From contig BMUX01000008.1 of assembly GCA_014650415.1 (NCBI GenBank), forward strand, positions 346,852 to 410,851: a DNA stretch of 64,000 nt. Reading direction: 5' to 3'. This document shows positions 1 to 7,522 of the stretch, piece by piece (the first letter of the stretch is position 1; each line of letters opens with the position of its first letter). The stretch is from Streptomyces spiroverticillatus. GTDB lineage: Bacteria > Actinomycetota > Actinomycetes > Streptomycetales > Streptomycetaceae. The position numbers were made by a program, and so were the translations under genes. The notes beneath the pieces were generated by a model. That model was not told the DNA's origin and did not search any database. It saw only the letters and a list, made by a program, of their open reading frames with translations.

Positions 1-381
1 GAAGAACACCGTCGCGACACCGGTCACCAGGGCCACCACGTACAGCTGCCCCATGGTCAGTACCCCGGCGACCGCCGCGAGCGGGATGCTCGCCATGGCC
101 GCGCAGCGCACCACGTCGGCCCGGATCATCAGCGTGCGCTTGCGCATCCGGTCCACCCACGCACCGGCGGGCAGGCCGATGAGCAGGAACGCGGCCGTCT
201 CGGCGGCCGTGAGCAGGCCCACCTGGAAGGCCGGGGCGCGCAGTTCGAGGACCGCGACCAACGGCAGCGCGACCAGGGTGACTTGAGCGCCGACCTGACC
301 GGCGGCGGCCCCGGCGAGCAGCAGCCGGAAGTCGCGCAGCCGCAGGAGGCCGCCCGGAGCGGCTGGAGAGGTGGTGGACAT
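1..381 (-). CDS. MFS transporter, N-terminal part (runs off the window)
   Basis: The reading frame on the minus strand starts at an ATG at 381 and leaves the window at base 1, so only about 127 residues are visible. They begin MSTTSPAAPGGLLRLRDFRL and contain hydrophobic helices typical of the first transmembrane segments of a major facilitator exporter. The motif GAWVDRMRKR fits the cytoplasmic loop 2-3 signature of the MFS (G-x-x-x-D-R-x-x-R). The closest group I know is the macrolide-efflux-like MFS proteins, which pump drugs or metabolites out using the proton gradient; substrate cannot be told. A GTG two codons upstream is an alternative start. The gene diverges from the 932-6424 cluster. 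Confidence 0.8.
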   Translation of the reverse strand, partial: MSTTSPAAPGGLLRLRDFRLLLAGAAAGQVGAQVTLVALPLVAVLELRAPAFQVGLLTAAETAAFLLIGLPAGAWVDRMRKRTLMIRADVVRCAAMASIPLAAVAGVLTMGQLYVVALVTGVATVFF

Positions 382-931
382 GCACGAGACCTTCACCAAG
401 GGAAGATCCAGAGTCAAAAGAGAACGGAGACTTCCGGACGTTCTTCCTGCCGATCGGTCCAAGTACCGCAAATTATTTGGCAGATATGAGCAACCGGGAG
501 ATGAACGGTGAGGATGCGGCGCACGCCACGGACGGCTTGCCGTGGGCGTTCCGGGCCTCCCGGGGTGGTGAGGAATGGCCGACGATGCCCCGTAGGTGCG
601 TATGTCCGAAAGTAGTCACTCGAAGTCAGGGAATGATCAAGAGGGCAACCTCAACTCTCCCTGTTCCGTCCGGAGTTGTCCGAAGTGCTTCGGCGGCACC
701 GGGACTGCCGGTGTCTCAGCCGTCGCCCGGGGTGCCGACGGCGCACCCCCGCACCGGTCCGAACCGGCCGTGCGCTCCAGGAACAGGGGCCGTGCACTGT
801 CGGTCAAAACGGCCCGTGGACGCCGATCTACGTTCATGGAGCGGTTCGGCCGGGACGTCCCCGGGATCCGGACCGCACCGATCCCCTGCATCCACACGGC
901 GTCCACGGGACTCCGCGAAAGGACCCCCCTC
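382..931. other. Divergent intergenic region
   Basis: About 550 bases separate the MFS gene from the isochorismatase gene. Several long open frames cross it but none has convincing codon bias or a protein I recognise. It is less GC-rich around 415-500 than the genes beside it, so promoters for both directions probably lie here. A 14-base palindrome, CCGAAGTGCTTCGG, lies at 680-693 and could be an operator. No RNA gene was recognised. Confidence 0.5.
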
Positions 932-1606
932 ATGAGCCACCCCGCCTTCGACCCCACGCAGGTCCACGCCGCACCGGGCTCGGACCTCATCACCCCCGAC
1001 AACGCGGTGATGCTCTTCGTCGACCACCAGCCGCAGATGTTCTTCGGCACCGGCTCCGGCGACCGGGCCGCCATCGTCAACAGCACGGTCGGGCTCGCGA
1101 AGGCCGCCAGAGCCTTCGGCGTGCCCACCGTCCTCACCACCGTGGCCGCCGACTCCTTCTCGGGCCCCCTGCTCCCGCAACTGGCCGCCGTCCTCCCCGA
1201 CCACAAGCCCCTCGACCGCACGAGCATGAACGCCTGGGAGGACGAGGCCCTCGTCGCCGCGGTCCGGGCCACCGGCCGCCGCAAGATCGTCCTGTCGGGG
1301 CTGTGGACCGAGGTCTGCCTGGTGCTCCCCGCCCTCTCCGCGCTGGAGCAGGGTTACGAGGTCTACGTCGTCGCCGACGCCTCCGGCGGCGTGACCCCGG
1401 CCGCCCACGAACACGCCCTCCAGCGCATGACCGCCGCCGGGGCCGTCCCGGTGACCTGGCTCCAGGTGCTGCTGGAGCTCCAGCGCGACTGGGCGCGCCA
1501 GGACACGTACGGAGCGGTCATGGACATCGTCAAGGAGCACGGCGGCGCGTACGGACTCGGCGTCGTCTACGCGCAGTCGGTCATCGGCGCGCACGCGGCC
1601 GGCTGA
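932..1606 (+). CDS. Isochorismatase-family cysteine hydrolase
   Basis: A 224-residue protein of the isochorismatase-like alpha/beta fold, whose members hydrolyse amides, nicotinamide-type or vinyl-ether substrates. The catalytic Asp is D31 in MLFVDHQPQ and the nucleophilic Cys is C129 in LSGLWTEVCL; the aromatic residues around them resemble the YcaC-type branch rather than true isochorismatases. The ATG at 932 was chosen because homology begins there; the frame is open for more than 300 bases upstream without a conserved segment. Only 3 bases separate it from the DoxX gene, and Dps and hydrolase genes follow, so it is the first gene of a likely operon. Substrate is unknown; YcaC-like proteins are themselves poorly characterised. 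Confidence 0.88.
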   Translation: MSHPAFDPTQVHAAPGSDLITPDNAVMLFVDHQPQMFFGTGSGDRAAIVNSTVGLAKAARAFGVPTVLTTVAADSFSGPLLPQLAAVLPDHKPLDRTSMNAWEDEALVAAVRATGRRKIVLSGLWTEVCLVLPALSALEQGYEVYVVADASGGVTPAAHEHALQRMTAAGAVPVTWLQVLLELQRDWARQDTYGAVMDIVKEHGGAYGLGVVYAQSVIGAHAAG

Positions 1607-1609
1607 CCC

Positions 1610-2104
1610 GTGGACACCGGTCTGCTGATCCTGCGGCTGCTGGCGGGACTGCTCGTCGCCGGACACGGACTGCAGAAGATCAGCCCCCTCCTCGGCGGCA
1701 CCGGACTGGCGGGCGGGGCACGGGAGTTCCGCGCCGACGGCTTCCGCGGCGGCGCACTGACCGCCCTCGCGGCGGGCGGCGGCCAGCTCGGCTCCGGGCT
1801 GCTGCTCGCCGCAGGACTGCTCACCCCGCTCGCCGCCACCGGTGTCGTCGGCGTGATGACCGTCGCCCTCACCGTCAAGCGGCCGAACGGACTGTGGGTG
1901 CAGAACGACGGCTACGAATACCCGCTCGTCCTGATCGGCACCGCCGTCGCCCTCGCCGCCACCGGCCCCGGCGCCTGGTCCCTCGACCACTCCCTCGGCC
2001 TGGCGCCGTACCCCCTGTGGTGGACGGCGCTCGTCCTGGCCGCCGGAGCAGGCAGCGGCCTGCTCACCCGGGTTGCCCTGCACCGCACACCGGCCCCCTC
2101 CTGA
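1610..2104 (+). CDS. DoxX-family membrane protein
   Basis: A 164-residue hydrophobic protein with about four transmembrane helices, opening LLILRLLAGLLVAGHGLQK. The G-H-G-x-x-K motif in helix 1 is typical of DoxX (thiosulfate:quinone oxidoreductase small-subunit-like) proteins. In mycobacteria DoxX partners with a superoxide dismutase and a thiosulfate sulfurtransferase in an oxidoreductase complex that counters oxidant stress; many Streptomyces copies have no known role. It starts with GTG 3 bases after the preceding stop codon, implying translational coupling to the isochorismatase-like gene, and is followed after 31 bases by a Dps-like ferritin, which also points to redox stress. Confidence 0.85.
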   Translation: MDTGLLILRLLAGLLVAGHGLQKISPLLGGTGLAGGAREFRADGFRGGALTALAAGGGQLGSGLLLAAGLLTPLAATGVVGVMTVALTVKRPNGLWVQNDGYEYPLVLIGTAVALAATGPGAWSLDHSLGLAPYPLWWTALVLAAGAGSGLLTRVALHRTPAPS

Positions 2105-2135
2105 AACGCGCTTCCCCTTTCTCTGGAGTACGTAC

Positions 2136-2729
2136 GTGATCCATCCCGCACCGGCCGACAGCACCCCCGCGCCCGGCGGCGGCCAGCCGCTGCTGCACCA
2201 GAAGGGCCCCGAGACCCAGCGTTTCGGCACGGTCAAACAACTCCCGCTGGGCCTCGGCCACGACACCCGGATGTACGCCTGCCAGCGGCTCAACCGCGTA
2301 CTGGCCGACACCCAGATGCTCCACTCCCTCTACAAGAAGCACCACTGGCTCGTGCGCGGTGCCACCTTCCACGCCCTTCACCAGATGCTCGACCGGCACG
2401 CCGAGGCGCAGCTCGCCCTCGTGGACGAACTCGCCGAACGCGTCCAGAGCCTGGGCGGAGTCGCCGTCGGAGACCCGCGCCACGCCGCCGAACTCACCTC
2501 GGTGCCCCGGCCGCCCGACGGCGTCGAACCGGTGCCCGTCATGCTCTCGCGCCTCCTCGACGCGCACGAGCGCATCCTCGTCGACGCCCGCGACGCCGCC
2601 GCCCGGATCGCCGCCGAGGGCGACGAGGGAAGCAACGACCTGCTGGTCTCCGGGGTGCTGCGCACCGGCGAGGCCCAGGTGTGGTTCCTCGCGGAACACC
2701 TGGTGGACACCCCGCTGGTACGGGCCTGA
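2136..2729 (+). CDS. Dps-family ferritin-like protein
   Basis: A 197-residue protein. Residues about 30-190 form the Dps four-helix bundle, with the motif KKHHWLVRGATFHALHQ followed by AEAQLALVDELAERV, which carry the His, Asp and Glu ligands of the ferroxidase centre shared between subunits. Dps dodecamers oxidise and store iron with peroxide and protect DNA. The GTG at 2136 is preceded by CTGGAG at a good distance, so I prefer it to an in-frame start 63 bases upstream that lies inside the DoxX gene. The first 30 residues are a Pro/Gly-rich tail of the kind that often binds DNA or controls assembly in Streptomyces Dps proteins. Operon neighbours support a stress role. Confidence 0.87.
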   Translation: MIHPAPADSTPAPGGGQPLLHQKGPETQRFGTVKQLPLGLGHDTRMYACQRLNRVLADTQMLHSLYKKHHWLVRGATFHALHQMLDRHAEAQLALVDELAERVQSLGGVAVGDPRHAAELTSVPRPPDGVEPVPVMLSRLLDAHERILVDARDAAARIAAEGDEGSNDLLVSGVLRTGEAQVWFLAEHLVDTPLVRA

Positions 2730-2744
2730 CACCCCCGCACCGCT

Positions 2745-2815
2745 CTCACAAGCACCACTCGCCCACCCCTCACAAGAATCACTCACCCACCCCTCACAAG
2801 AATTCGGAGCACACT
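2745..2815. repeat. 24-bp tandem repeat, about 2.5 to 3 copies
   Basis: Copies begin at 2745, 2769 and 2793, each opening CTCACAAG and ending in CACCC; the third copy decays after CTCACAAGAATTC. The array fills the 87-base gap between the Dps-like gene and the alpha/beta hydrolase gene, and its last unit runs to the hydrolase start. It has no spacers, so it is a tandem duplication and not CRISPR. Confidence 0.85.
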
Positions 2816-2816
2816 C

Positions 2817-3647
2817 ATGCCGTACATCAAGGTCGCCGAAGGCAACTCCGCCCCCGTCGAGCTGTACTACGAGGACCACGGCAGCGGCCGCCCCGTCGTC
2901 CTCATCCACGGCTGGCCGCTGAACGGGGCCTCCTGGGAGAAGCAGACGGCCGCGCTGCTCGCCGCGGGCAACCGGGTCATCACCTACGACCGGCGCGGCT
3001 TCGGCCGCTCCGACCAGCCCGCCGACGGCTACGACTACGACACCTTCGCCGCCGACCTCGACCGGATACTCACCGCCCTGGACCTGCGCGACGCGGTCCT
3101 CGTCGGCTTCTCCATGGGCACCGGCGAAGTCACCCGCTACCTGGGCGCCTACGGGTCCGAGCGGGTCTCCAAGGCCGTCCTCATCGGCGTGGTCCCGCCC
3201 TTCCTGCTGAAGACCGACGACAACCCGGCGGGCGTCGACGGCGAGGTCTTCAAGGGGATCGAAGAGGCCATCCGCGCCGACCGCTACGCCTTCATGACGG
3301 ACTTCCTCGCCGACTTCTACAACGTGGACGTCCTCGGCGGCACCCGCATCAGCCCGCAGGCCGTCCAGGCCAGCTGGAACGTCGCCGTCGGAGCCTCGGC
3401 CAAGGGCACCCTCGACTGCGTCGCGGCCTGGCTGACCGACTTCCGCGAGGACCTGCCCCGTATCGACGTCCCCACGCTGATCGTCCACGGCGACGCCGAC
3501 CGCACCCTGCCCATCGACTCCACCGCGATCCCGCTGGCCCAGCTCATCGACGGCGCCGAGCTGACGGTCGTCCCCGGCGGCCCGCACGGCCTGCTGTGGA
3601 CGCACGCCGACGAGGTCAACGCCGCCCTGCTCGGCTTCATCGGCTGA
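2817..3647 (+). CDS. Alpha/beta hydrolase (non-heme chloroperoxidase type)
   Basis: A 276-residue cytoplasmic alpha/beta hydrolase. The oxyanion motif HGWPLNG follows strand 3, the nucleophile elbow is GFSMG with Ser99, the acid is the Asp in HGDADRTLP and the base is His in GPHGLLW, so the triad is complete. Overall sequence (PYIKV start, YDRRGFGRS, GFSMGTGEV) matches the cofactor-free 'chloroperoxidase'/esterase group, whose physiological substrates are mostly esters or lactones; halogenation is an in-vitro side activity with peracids. The ATG at 2817 has a weak GGAG 9 bases upstream. It lies in the Dps-DoxX cluster and is followed by a strong hairpin, so it may end the first transcript. 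Confidence 0.9.
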   Translation: MPYIKVAEGNSAPVELYYEDHGSGRPVVLIHGWPLNGASWEKQTAALLAAGNRVITYDRRGFGRSDQPADGYDYDTFAADLDRILTALDLRDAVLVGFSMGTGEVTRYLGAYGSERVSKAVLIGVVPPFLLKTDDNPAGVDGEVFKGIEEAIRADRYAFMTDFLADFYNVDVLGGTRISPQAVQASWNVAVGASAKGTLDCVAAWLTDFREDLPRIDVPTLIVHGDADRTLPIDSTAIPLAQLIDGAELTVVPGGPHGLLWTHADEVNAALLGFIG

Positions 3648-3660
3648 CCGAGCCCCCAGT

Positions 3661-3694
3661 CCGGGCCGCCCGCTCCCGTGAGCGGGCGGCCCGG
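3661..3694. terminator. Strong hairpin after the alpha/beta hydrolase gene
   Basis: A perfect 15-bp stem (CCGGGCCGCCCGCTC pairing with its complement) closes a CCGT loop 14 bases after the stop codon. There is no U-tract, as is common for GC-rich actinomycete terminators. It may end or attenuate the upstream transcript before the amidohydrolase gene. Confidence 0.7.
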
Positions 3695-3728
3695 CCCCAA
3701 CCCAGTTCACCAGCACAGGAGTTGAGCC

Positions 3729-5672
3729 ATGCCCGACCGAACCGCCCGAGCCCTCCCGGGAGGTCCCGGCATGAGTGCCACCCCGCCCCACCCGAGCATG
3801 CCCGTCGCGGGCATCAGCCCCACGGCGGCCGCCGCAAGCCACCCCGCCGACCTCCTCATCCGCAACGCCAAGGTGTTCACCGGCGACCCCGCCCGCCCCG
3901 AGGCCCGTACCGTCGCCGTCCGCGACGGCCGCGTCCTGGCCCTCGGCGACGACGACCACGCCACCGCCCACCTCGTCGGACCCGCCACCCGGGTGATCGA
4001 CGTCCTCGGCCGCCGGGTCGTCCCCGGGCTCAACGACTCCCACCTGCACGTCATCAGGGGCGGCCTCAACTACGTACTGGAACTGCGCTGGGACGGCGTA
4101 CGCAGCCTGCGCACGGCCCTGGCCATGCTGCGCGAACAGGCCGGACGCACCCCCAAGGGCCAGTGGATACGCGTCGTCGGAGGCTGGAGCGCCGAGCAGT
4201 TCGCCGAGCGCCGGATGCCCACGGTCGCCGAACTGAACGCCGCCGCCCCCGACACCCCCGTGTTCGTCCTGCACCTCTACCAGTCGGCGCTGCTGAACCG
4301 GGCCGCCGTACGCGCCGCCGGATACACCCGCGAGACTCCCGACCCGCGCGGCGGGCAGATCGTACGCGGCCGCGACGGCGAACCCACCGGCGTGCTGCTC
4401 GCCGCCCCCGGCGCCCTGCTCCTGTACTCCACCCTCGCCAAGGCCCCGGCACTGGACGCCGCCGACCGGCGCACCTCCACCCGCCACTTCCTGCGCGAAC
4501 TCAACCGCTTCGGCCTCACCTCCGCCCTCGACGCGGCCGGCGGCTTCCAGAACTTCCCCGACGACTACGCCACCGTCGCCGACCTGGCCCGCACCGGCGA
4601 ACTCACCCTGCGCATCGCCTACTACCTCTTCCCGCAGACCGCAGGCCAGGAGCTGGCCGACCTGCGCCGCTGGACGCAGACCGTGCGCCCCGGCGACGGC
4701 GACGCCTGGCTGCGGCTCGCGGGCGCGGGCGAGAACCTGACCTGGGCCGCCGCCGACTTCGAGAACTTCGCCGAGCCCCGCCCCGCCCTGGAGGCGGGCT
4801 ACGAGGCCGAGTTGGAGCAGGCGGTGCGGCTGCTCGCCGAGAACGGCTGGGGCTTCAGGCTGCACGCCACCTACGACGAGACCATCCGACGCGACCTCGC
4901 CGTCTTCGAGAAGCTCGCCGCCGAAGGACTCTTCCCGGGCGGCAGACGCTGGCTCTTCGACCACGCCGAGACCGTCTCCGACGCCAGCCTGGAACGCATC
5001 GCCGCGCTCGGCGGGGCGGTGTCCGTGCAGAACCGGATGTCCTTCCAGGGCACCGCCTTCCTCGACCGGTACGGCGCCGAGGCCACCGCCCGCACGCCGC
5101 CCGTGCGCTCCATGCTCGACCACGGCCTCACCCTCGCCGCCGGAACCGACGCCACCCGCGTCTCCTCCTACAACCCCTGGGTGTCCCTGCACTGGCTGGT
5201 GACCGGCCGAACCGTCGGCGGCACCGCCCTCTACCCGGCCGCCCACCTGCTCGACCGGGCACAGGCCCTCACCCTCTACACCCGGGGCGGGGCACAGCTC
5301 ACCGGGGAGGAGGACGTCAAGGGGACGCTGCGCGAAGGGAGTTACGCCGACCTCGCCGTGCTGTCCCACGACTACTTCACCGTGCCGGAACACGAGATCC
5401 CCGACATCGAGTCCGTACTGACGGTCGTCGGCGGACGCATCGTGCACGCGGCGGCCGAACACACCGGCCTCGACGAGGAGATCCCGCCCGTCAGCCCCGC
5501 CTGGAGCCCGGTCGCCCGCTTCGGCGGATACGCCTCCGGCGCCCGACAGGCCGACGCGATGGCCGAGGTCGTCACCGAATCGGAACTCCACCGCCGCTGG
5601 CGGGCACAACGGGCCGACGCCGTGCCGGACCGGCCCGCAACGGCCCCGCTCGACCCGTGCTTCGCCCCGTGA
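3729..5672 (+). CDS. Amidohydrolase family 3 (YtcJ-like) protein
   Basis: A 647-residue metal-dependent hydrolase of the amidohydrolase-3 group. Residues 41-100 form the N-terminal beta-sandwich strand (LLIRNAKVFTGD...RVIDVLGRRVVPG), then the metal-binding NDSHLHV motif with His105 and His107; later segments include HATYDETIRR, WLFDHAETV and AGTDATRVSSYNPW, the barrel-end His and Asp regions. Members hydrolyse C-N bonds in amides or N-acyl compounds and substrate cannot be read from sequence. AGGAG lies 8 bases before the ATG at 3729; homology starts about 40 residues in, so ATG 3771 is possible. The next gene is a GPR1/FUN34/YaaH transporter, which could handle an acetate-like product. Confidence 0.9.
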   Translation: MPDRTARALPGGPGMSATPPHPSMPVAGISPTAAAASHPADLLIRNAKVFTGDPARPEARTVAVRDGRVLALGDDDHATAHLVGPATRVIDVLGRRVVPGLNDSHLHVIRGGLNYVLELRWDGVRSLRTALAMLREQAGRTPKGQWIRVVGGWSAEQFAERRMPTVAELNAAAPDTPVFVLHLYQSALLNRAAVRAAGYTRETPDPRGGQIVRGRDGEPTGVLLAAPGALLLYSTLAKAPALDAADRRTSTRHFLRELNRFGLTSALDAAGGFQNFPDDYATVADLARTGELTLRIAYYLFPQTAGQELADLRRWTQTVRPGDGDAWLRLAGAGENLTWAAADFENFAEPRPALEAGYEAELEQAVRLLAENGWGFRLHATYDETIRRDLAVFEKLAAEGLFPGGRRWLFDHAETVSDASLERIAALGGAVSVQNRMSFQGTAFLDRYGAEATARTPPVRSMLDHGLTLAAGTDATRVSSYNPWVSLHWLVTGRTVGGTALYPAAHLLDRAQALTLYTRGGAQLTGEEDVKGTLREGSYADLAVLSHDYFTVPEHEIPDIESVLTVVGGRIVHAAAEHTGLDEEIPPVSPAWSPVARFGGYASGARQADAMAEVVTESELHRRWRAQRADAVPDRPATAPLDPCFAP

Positions 5673-5716
5673 ACCCGGCCGGGCCGGCGAGCCCCGCCAG
5701 TGAGGAGAACCAACAG

Positions 5717-6424
5717 ATGAGTACGGAGCCCCCCGCACCCGGTGCGGGCGAAGGGCGTCGCCACGAGCCCGACCTGCGGTCCATGACCCGGATCAACCTG
5801 CGCCCCGTCGCCTCCCCCATGCCGCTCGGCTTCTTCGCGGTGGCCATCGCCTCCGTGCTGACGGGGTGCCTCCAGCTCGGCGTCCTCGACGCCACCGCCC
5901 GCCAGGCGGTCGCCCTGTGCGTACTGCCCGCCTTCGCCCTCCAACTCCTGGTCAGTGTCATCGCGTTCGGGGCCCGCGACGTGATCGCGGCGACCCTGAT
6001 GGGCACCTTCGCCGGAAGCTGGCTGGCGTACGCGCTGGTGACCGGAACGGGAGCACCCCAGGGGCACGAGGTGCTGGGCGTGTTCAACCTGGTGTTCCTG
6101 TGCTTCGGGGCACTGATGGCGTCCGTGACCCGGCCCAAGCGCGCCCTGTGGTGGGTCCTGGTGGTCTCGCTGCCCCGGTGGGCGGCCACCGGCCTCGCCG
6201 GTGTGACCGGGGTCCACTGGCTGACCGGCGCGGCCGGAGGCCTCGGCATCCTGGTCGCGCTGGTGTCCGCGTACGCCGCGTTCGCCCTGCTCCTGGAGGA
6301 CGTACGCAGCGAGGAAGTGCTGCCCATCGGCCGCACCGGCCCGGCCCGGCACGCCCTCGAGGGCGACCTCGGGGTGCAGCTGCGCAACCTGGAACGCCAG
6401 GCGGGTGTACGTCGCACGCTCTAG
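5717..6424 (+). CDS. GPR1/FUN34/YaaH-family membrane protein
   Basis: A 235-residue integral membrane protein with six predicted helices between residues about 35 and 200. The segment SPMPLGFFAVAIASVLTG is the first-helix signature of this family (consensus N-P-x-P-L-G), whose studied members SatP and Ato2 carry acetate and succinate. The Asn of the usual NPxPLG is replaced by Ser here. TGAGGAGAAC precedes the ATG with good spacing. The gene follows the amidohydrolase after 44 bases. Its TAG stop overlaps the stop of the convergent AraC gene in the tetranucleotide CTAG at 6421-6424, so there is no room for a terminator between them. Confidence 0.85.
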   Translation: MSTEPPAPGAGEGRRHEPDLRSMTRINLRPVASPMPLGFFAVAIASVLTGCLQLGVLDATARQAVALCVLPAFALQLLVSVIAFGARDVIAATLMGTFAGSWLAYALVTGTGAPQGHEVLGVFNLVFLCFGALMASVTRPKRALWWVLVVSLPRWAATGLAGVTGVHWLTGAAGGLGILVALVSAYAAFALLLEDVRSEEVLPIGRTGPARHALEGDLGVQLRNLERQAGVRRTL

Positions 6425-7413
6425 CCGTGCGCAGAGCGGGCCCGTCCCTCGGGGAGCCGGGCCTCGGCCTGCCACTCCCGGGGAGACATCCCGTACGCCG
6501 CCCGGAACGACCGGCTGAAGTGCGAGGGGTTCACGAAGCCCCACCGCTGGGCCACCGCGGACACGGCCCGCGCGTTGCCGGGCGGCCGGGACAGCTCGCG
6601 GCGGCAGCGCGCCAGCCGCTCGGCGAGCATCCAGCGGCCCACCGACGTCCCCTCCGCCCGGAACAGCAGGTGCAGATAGCGCACCGAGACGTGGTGCGCG
6701 GCGGCGATCCGCGCGGGCGTCAGCGAGGGATCGTCCAGGTGGTGCAGTACGTACTCCTTGACGCGGGCCAGCATCCCCCGTGCCGCCTCCGGAGCCTGCG
6801 GCACCAGCTCGCCCCGGCGCTCGCGCACCAGAATCGCGAGCAAGTCCGCTGCGGTGAGGCCGAGTTGGTGCCCGGTGGCCGGATCGAGGTCCGCCGCCTG
6901 CCCGGCGAGGCGGCCCAGGAAGGCGGCGATCAGGGCGGCCGTCCCGGAACCTCCGTGGAAGAGCGTCCCGGTGACGGCCCGCAGCTCGCCCTCCCGAACT
7001 CCCAGGCACTCCTTGGGAATCCGGAACGTGGTGAACCGGAAGTCCTCCGGCTGCTCCCGCTCGTACGGCCGCCCCGCGTCCGAGCAGGTGAAGCCGCCCG
7101 GCCGCACCAGCGCCTGCCGGCCGTCCTGGGTGAGCCGGGCCGTCCCCCGCTGCTGGAGGGTGACGGTCAGGAACTCCGCACCGCCCTGCGCGATGCGACG
7201 AGGGCTGCGCGACACCGTCTGCGGGCCCGCCTCCACCTCGGAGACCTGGAGCGGACCCAGCCTGCGGCTGGTGATCGTGCCCGCCGGGGGAGTGGGCGCG
7301 TGCAGCGTGACGTCGAGCGGGACGAAGGTGCCGGAGACGAGGGCGTGCCAGTACGCGGCCCGGTCGGCGGGCGGCAGCGGCAGGGTCGACAGGACGGCGG
7401 ATGTACCGGACAT
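6421..7413 (-). CDS. AraC-family transcriptional regulator
   Basis: A 330-residue regulator. Residues about 40-200 resemble the AraC-binding-like domain of the NimR/FeaR group (RRLGPLQVSEVEAGPQTVSRS ... CSDAGRPYERE), and residues about 220-320 carry the two-helix-turn-helix AraC domain, with ITPARIAAAHHVSVRYLHLLF-like recognition segments and the terminal signature WGFVNPSHFSRSFRAAYGMSPREW. It should bind DNA and sense a small ligand. It is convergent with the 932-6424 cluster, whose last gene it touches, and stands alone, so it may control that cluster or a distant target. The intergenic space before it (7414-7522) has no clear operator. Confidence 0.92.
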   Translation of the reverse strand: MSGTSAVLSTLPLPPADRAAYWHALVSGTFVPLDVTLHAPTPPAGTITSRRLGPLQVSEVEAGPQTVSRSPRRIAQGGAEFLTVTLQQRGTARLTQDGRQALVRPGGFTCSDAGRPYEREQPEDFRFTTFRIPKECLGVREGELRAVTGTLFHGGSGTAALIAAFLGRLAGQAADLDPATGHQLGLTAADLLAILVRERRGELVPQAPEAARGMLARVKEYVLHHLDDPSLTPARIAAAHHVSVRYLHLLFRAEGTSVGRWMLAERLARCRRELSRPPGNARAVSAVAQRWGFVNPSHFSRSFRAAYGMSPREWQAEARLPEGRARSAHG

Positions 7414-7522
7414 GAGAACTCCGAGTGCGGTGCGGGTCTTTCCGCATTCACTCTCGGCTCCGGCGGCCCGCCGGCCATCCGTCAGATGACTTGCGTCATG
7501 ACTGAGGCCCGGAACCCAGCCG

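Noticed and set aside
840..870. CGGGACGTCCCCG palindrome near 850 considered as a DevR box.
   Set aside because: It lacks the central A/T pair and the correct half-site spacing.
2745..2815. Repeat considered as a small CRISPR or attachment site.
   Set aside because: Direct tandem copies without spacers or an integrase nearby.
2681..5716. A very long plus-strand frame that runs into the GPR1/FUN34/YaaH gene.
   Set aside because: The upstream part is Arg/Pro-rich and out of frame with the real genes; only the last 235 residues are a true protein.
2064..5738. A 1,224-residue open frame opposite the Dps, hydrolase and amidohydrolase genes.
   Set aside because: It mirrors three recognisable genes, has no start signal or known domain, and is rich in Gly/Val/Arg as expected for a GC-rich antisense frame.
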